From contig NC_021191.1 of assembly GCF_000389965.1 (NCBI RefSeq), positions 1,241,501 to 1,305,500 of the forward strand: DNA of 64,000 nt. Reading direction: 5' to 3'. Under the pieces are notes generated by a model. That model had not been told where the DNA came from. It saw nothing but the letters and a program-made list of their open reading frames with translations, and did no database searches. Origin of the DNA: Actinoplanes sp. N902-109. Its GTDB lineage: Bacteria > Actinomycetota > Actinomycetes > Mycobacteriales > Micromonosporaceae. Positions 62,871-64,000 of the stretch are shown here, one piece after another (position 1 is the first letter of the stretch; each line of letters begins with the position of its first letter). Both the position numbers and the translations under genes were made by a program.

Positions 62871-63095
62871 ATGGCTGGACCGTTCATGATCGTCATGCGG
62901 GGATACGACATCGCCCATGTGGATGCGGTGCTCAAGCAGGCAGACGACGCCTTGGCGTCGGGTAGCGATACCCTTCGAGCGTCAGCTCGCGCAATGATTC
63001 AGGATGTTCAGTTCAGGTGGCGCTTCCGTGGCTACGCCCGCTACGAGGTGGACCGAGCGGTGAGCGAACGCCTCCAGCAGCTCACGCAGGGTTAA
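62871..63095 (+). CDS. DivIVA-like miniprotein
   Basis: The 74-residue protein opens MAGPFMIVMRGYDIAHVDAV, with the RGYdxxxVDxxL pattern of the DivIVA N-terminal domain. It repeats a related FRGYARYEVDRAVSERLQQL near the C-terminus. It is far shorter than full DivIVA and lacks the long coiled coil, but short DivIVA-domain proteins are common in actinomycetes. ATG 62871 is supported by the -10 hexamer; the frame extends upstream without such support. It lies between a possible IS inverted repeat and the broken transposase, on the opposite strand to the latter. Confidence 0.75.
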   Translation: MAGPFMIVMRGYDIAHVDAVLKQADDALASGSDTLRASARAMIQDVQFRWRFRGYARYEVDRAVSERLQQLTQG

Positions 63096-63131
63096 GCCAC
63101 GCGCCAGCCCGGGCGGCGTTCGGGGACACTG

Positions 63132-63662
63132 TTACCCGAGCGTGCTGAGGGTGCGGCGGGTTTGTCGGGTGACGGGGTCGTCCGCGGTCGAGACGGCGGA
63201 TCATCGTGTTGTTTGCGGCCCAGCGGATCAGTGCTTCGGAGACCGAGGGGTCGCGTTCGTAGTCGCGGGCCAGGCGGCGGTGTGCGGTTAGCCAGGCGAG
63301 ACTACGTCTGCCGACGGTGTCGGCGGCCTTGACCGACTGCGAGTCCATGAACCCGGCCGACGGCTCGGGATCACGACCCTCGCTCATCCGGATCTACTCG
63401 CGCAGTTCCTCGAGGATTCGCTCGGTGACCTGGCGTTGCTCTCACTGCTGGAACTGCCAGTACACCGTCTGCCAGGGCGGGAAGTCGACCGGCAGTCGCC
63501 GCCACGAGCAGCCGCTACGGACCACGTACAAGATCGCATCCACGATCGCCCGACGTGGATGCTTCGGAATCCTGCCCGGCGACTGATCAACGGGAGCATC
63601 GGCTCCACGATCTCCCATTGCGCACCGGTCAGGTCTGACGGATACCGCCGCTCACGCTCCAC
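63132..63662 (-). pseudogene. IS5-family transposase remnant
   Basis: Reading leftward from GTG 63662, ERERRYPSDLTGAQWEIVEP is the typical N-terminus. After a one-base frame change the match continues as PKHPRRAIVDAILYVVRSGC, then SWRRLPVDFPPWQTVYWQFQ, where a TGA replaces an expected codon. A second stop follows ERILEELRE. The frame then reads RDPEPSAGFMDSQSVKAADT and jumps directly to LAWLTAHRRLARDYERDPSV, so most of the DDE catalytic core (roughly 130 residues) is deleted. A last frameshift precedes TRQTRRTLSTLG and the natural TAA. The gene is clearly dead. Confidence 0.88.
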
Positions 63663-63705
63663 CTCGCCAGCGTCACCCAGTGTCAGCCGCCAGCAGGGAC
63701 ACGCC

Positions 63706-63729
63706 GTGCGGCACCACTTTCAAACACTC
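63706..63729 (-). repeat. Possible IS outer inverted repeat, right
   Basis: GTGCGGCACCACTTTCAAAC and the next four bases mirror 62803-62826 at 19 of 24 positions. It lies about 45 bases before the transposase start, the expected position for an IS end. Confidence 0.5.
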
Positions 63730-63730
63730 A

Positions 63731-63765
63731 CTGAGGGGCGCCCGCTGGGAGCGGGCGGCCCTCAG
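63731..63765 (-). terminator. 16-bp hairpin after the 66-residue protein gene
   Basis: CTGAGGGGCGCCCGCT and AGCGGGCGGCCCTCAG pair with one mismatch around a GGG loop. It lies 12 bases past the stop of the leftward gene at 63778. Confidence 0.75.
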
Positions 63766-63777
63766 GGGGTGGTCGGC

Positions 63778-63978
63778 TCAGGCGTCGGCGGCGACGGCCA
63801 TGTTGAATCGCTCGAGTGCGTCCTTCTTGGCGGGCGGGAGTTGGTCGATGTTGAGCTCCGAGCCGTCGGTCGGTCCGCCGTGCAGGTCGGTGCCCTTCAC
63901 CAGGGCATCGACGATCGCGTCGGCTTCCTCGCGGGTGAATCCCGCATCGGTCAGGATGTGCAGCGGCAATTCAGTCAT
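63778..63978 (-). CDS. Small 66-residue protein of unknown function
   Basis: The product starts MTELPLHILTDAGFTREEAD and continues with AIVDALVKGTDLHGG, then GSELNIDQLPPAKKDALERF and a short Ala-rich end. It has no Cys, no signal peptide and no membrane segment. The N-terminal half looks helical and acidic, and the hydrophobic/acidic pattern could suit a leader peptide or a small helical regulator. The gene has its own terminator and begins just inside the window edge, so its operon partners upstream are not visible. Confidence 0.6.
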   Translation of the reverse strand: MTELPLHILTDAGFTREEADAIVDALVKGTDLHGGPTDGSELNIDQLPPAKKDALERFNMAVAADA

Positions 63979-64000
63979 GGTTTTCCATGTCCCCCCGGCT

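Overview
The window is high-GC actinobacterial DNA. Gene order, F420 biosynthesis, a WhiB regulator, mtrAB-lpqB, XRE/DUF397 pairs, a DivIVA-like miniprotein and frequent GTG/TTG starts point to a filamentous actinomycete, most likely Micromonosporaceae (Actinoplanes-like). That assignment is an inference from gene content; no database search was possible. Most of the window is conserved chromosomal backbone.

Layout. 1-6.9 kb: a gene cut by the window edge, a hotdog thioesterase, acetoacetyl-CoA synthetase, a HEAT-like protein, a secreted GH64-type protein and a TIGR03089 protein. 7.0-12.5 kb: a GT4 glycosyltransferase and mannose-1-phosphate guanylyltransferase, then a leftward fbiA-fbiB-NUDIX operon. 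12.6-19.6 kb: a Pro/Gly/Gln-rich membrane protein, an NhaP-type antiporter and fbiC (FO synthase). 19.6-22.4 kb: repeat-rich spacers around whiB, a metallopeptidase-fold protein and DUF3499. 22.5-28.5 kb: a lipoprotein polysaccharide deacetylase and an aldehyde module (aldehyde dehydrogenase, divergent GAF regulator, second aldehyde dehydrogenase, DUF779). 28.4-35.6 kb: methyltransferase, GNAT, DUF3455, then manB-trm112-SIS isomerase-CDF transporter-manA. 35.6-38 kb: a long gene-poor stretch with repeats and RNA-like hairpins, then an XRE/DUF397 pair. 38-50 kb: mtrA-mtrB-lpqB, comF, hpf, two double-GNAT genes and secA. 50.5-55.5 kb: Rv3235-like, HTH, Lrp/AsnC, rhodanese, DUF6912-like, membrane protein and PadR. 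55.5-61.5 kb: prfB-ftsE-ftsX-M23 hydrolase-smpB-CBM2 protein-ssrA (tmRNA). 61.5-64 kb: an accessory tail downstream of ssrA with a repeat array, a two-gene membrane operon, a DivIVA-like miniprotein, a decayed IS5-family transposase and a 66-residue protein.

How the genes work together. fbiA, fbiB and fbiC supply three steps of coenzyme F420 synthesis. manA, manB and the guanylyltransferase make GDP-mannose from fructose-6-phosphate, probably for the GT4 enzyme. MtrAB-LpqB, FtsEX and its adjacent coiled-coil/M23 hydrolase, SecA and the lipoproteins belong to envelope growth and division. Hpf, prfB, smpB and ssrA belong to translation and ribosome rescue.

Two features recur across the window. 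About twenty genes have a TANNNT -10 hexamer near the start codon, in most cases 6-8 nt upstream as in leaderless mRNAs. Nearly every long intergenic gap holds its own unrelated tandem or direct repeat.
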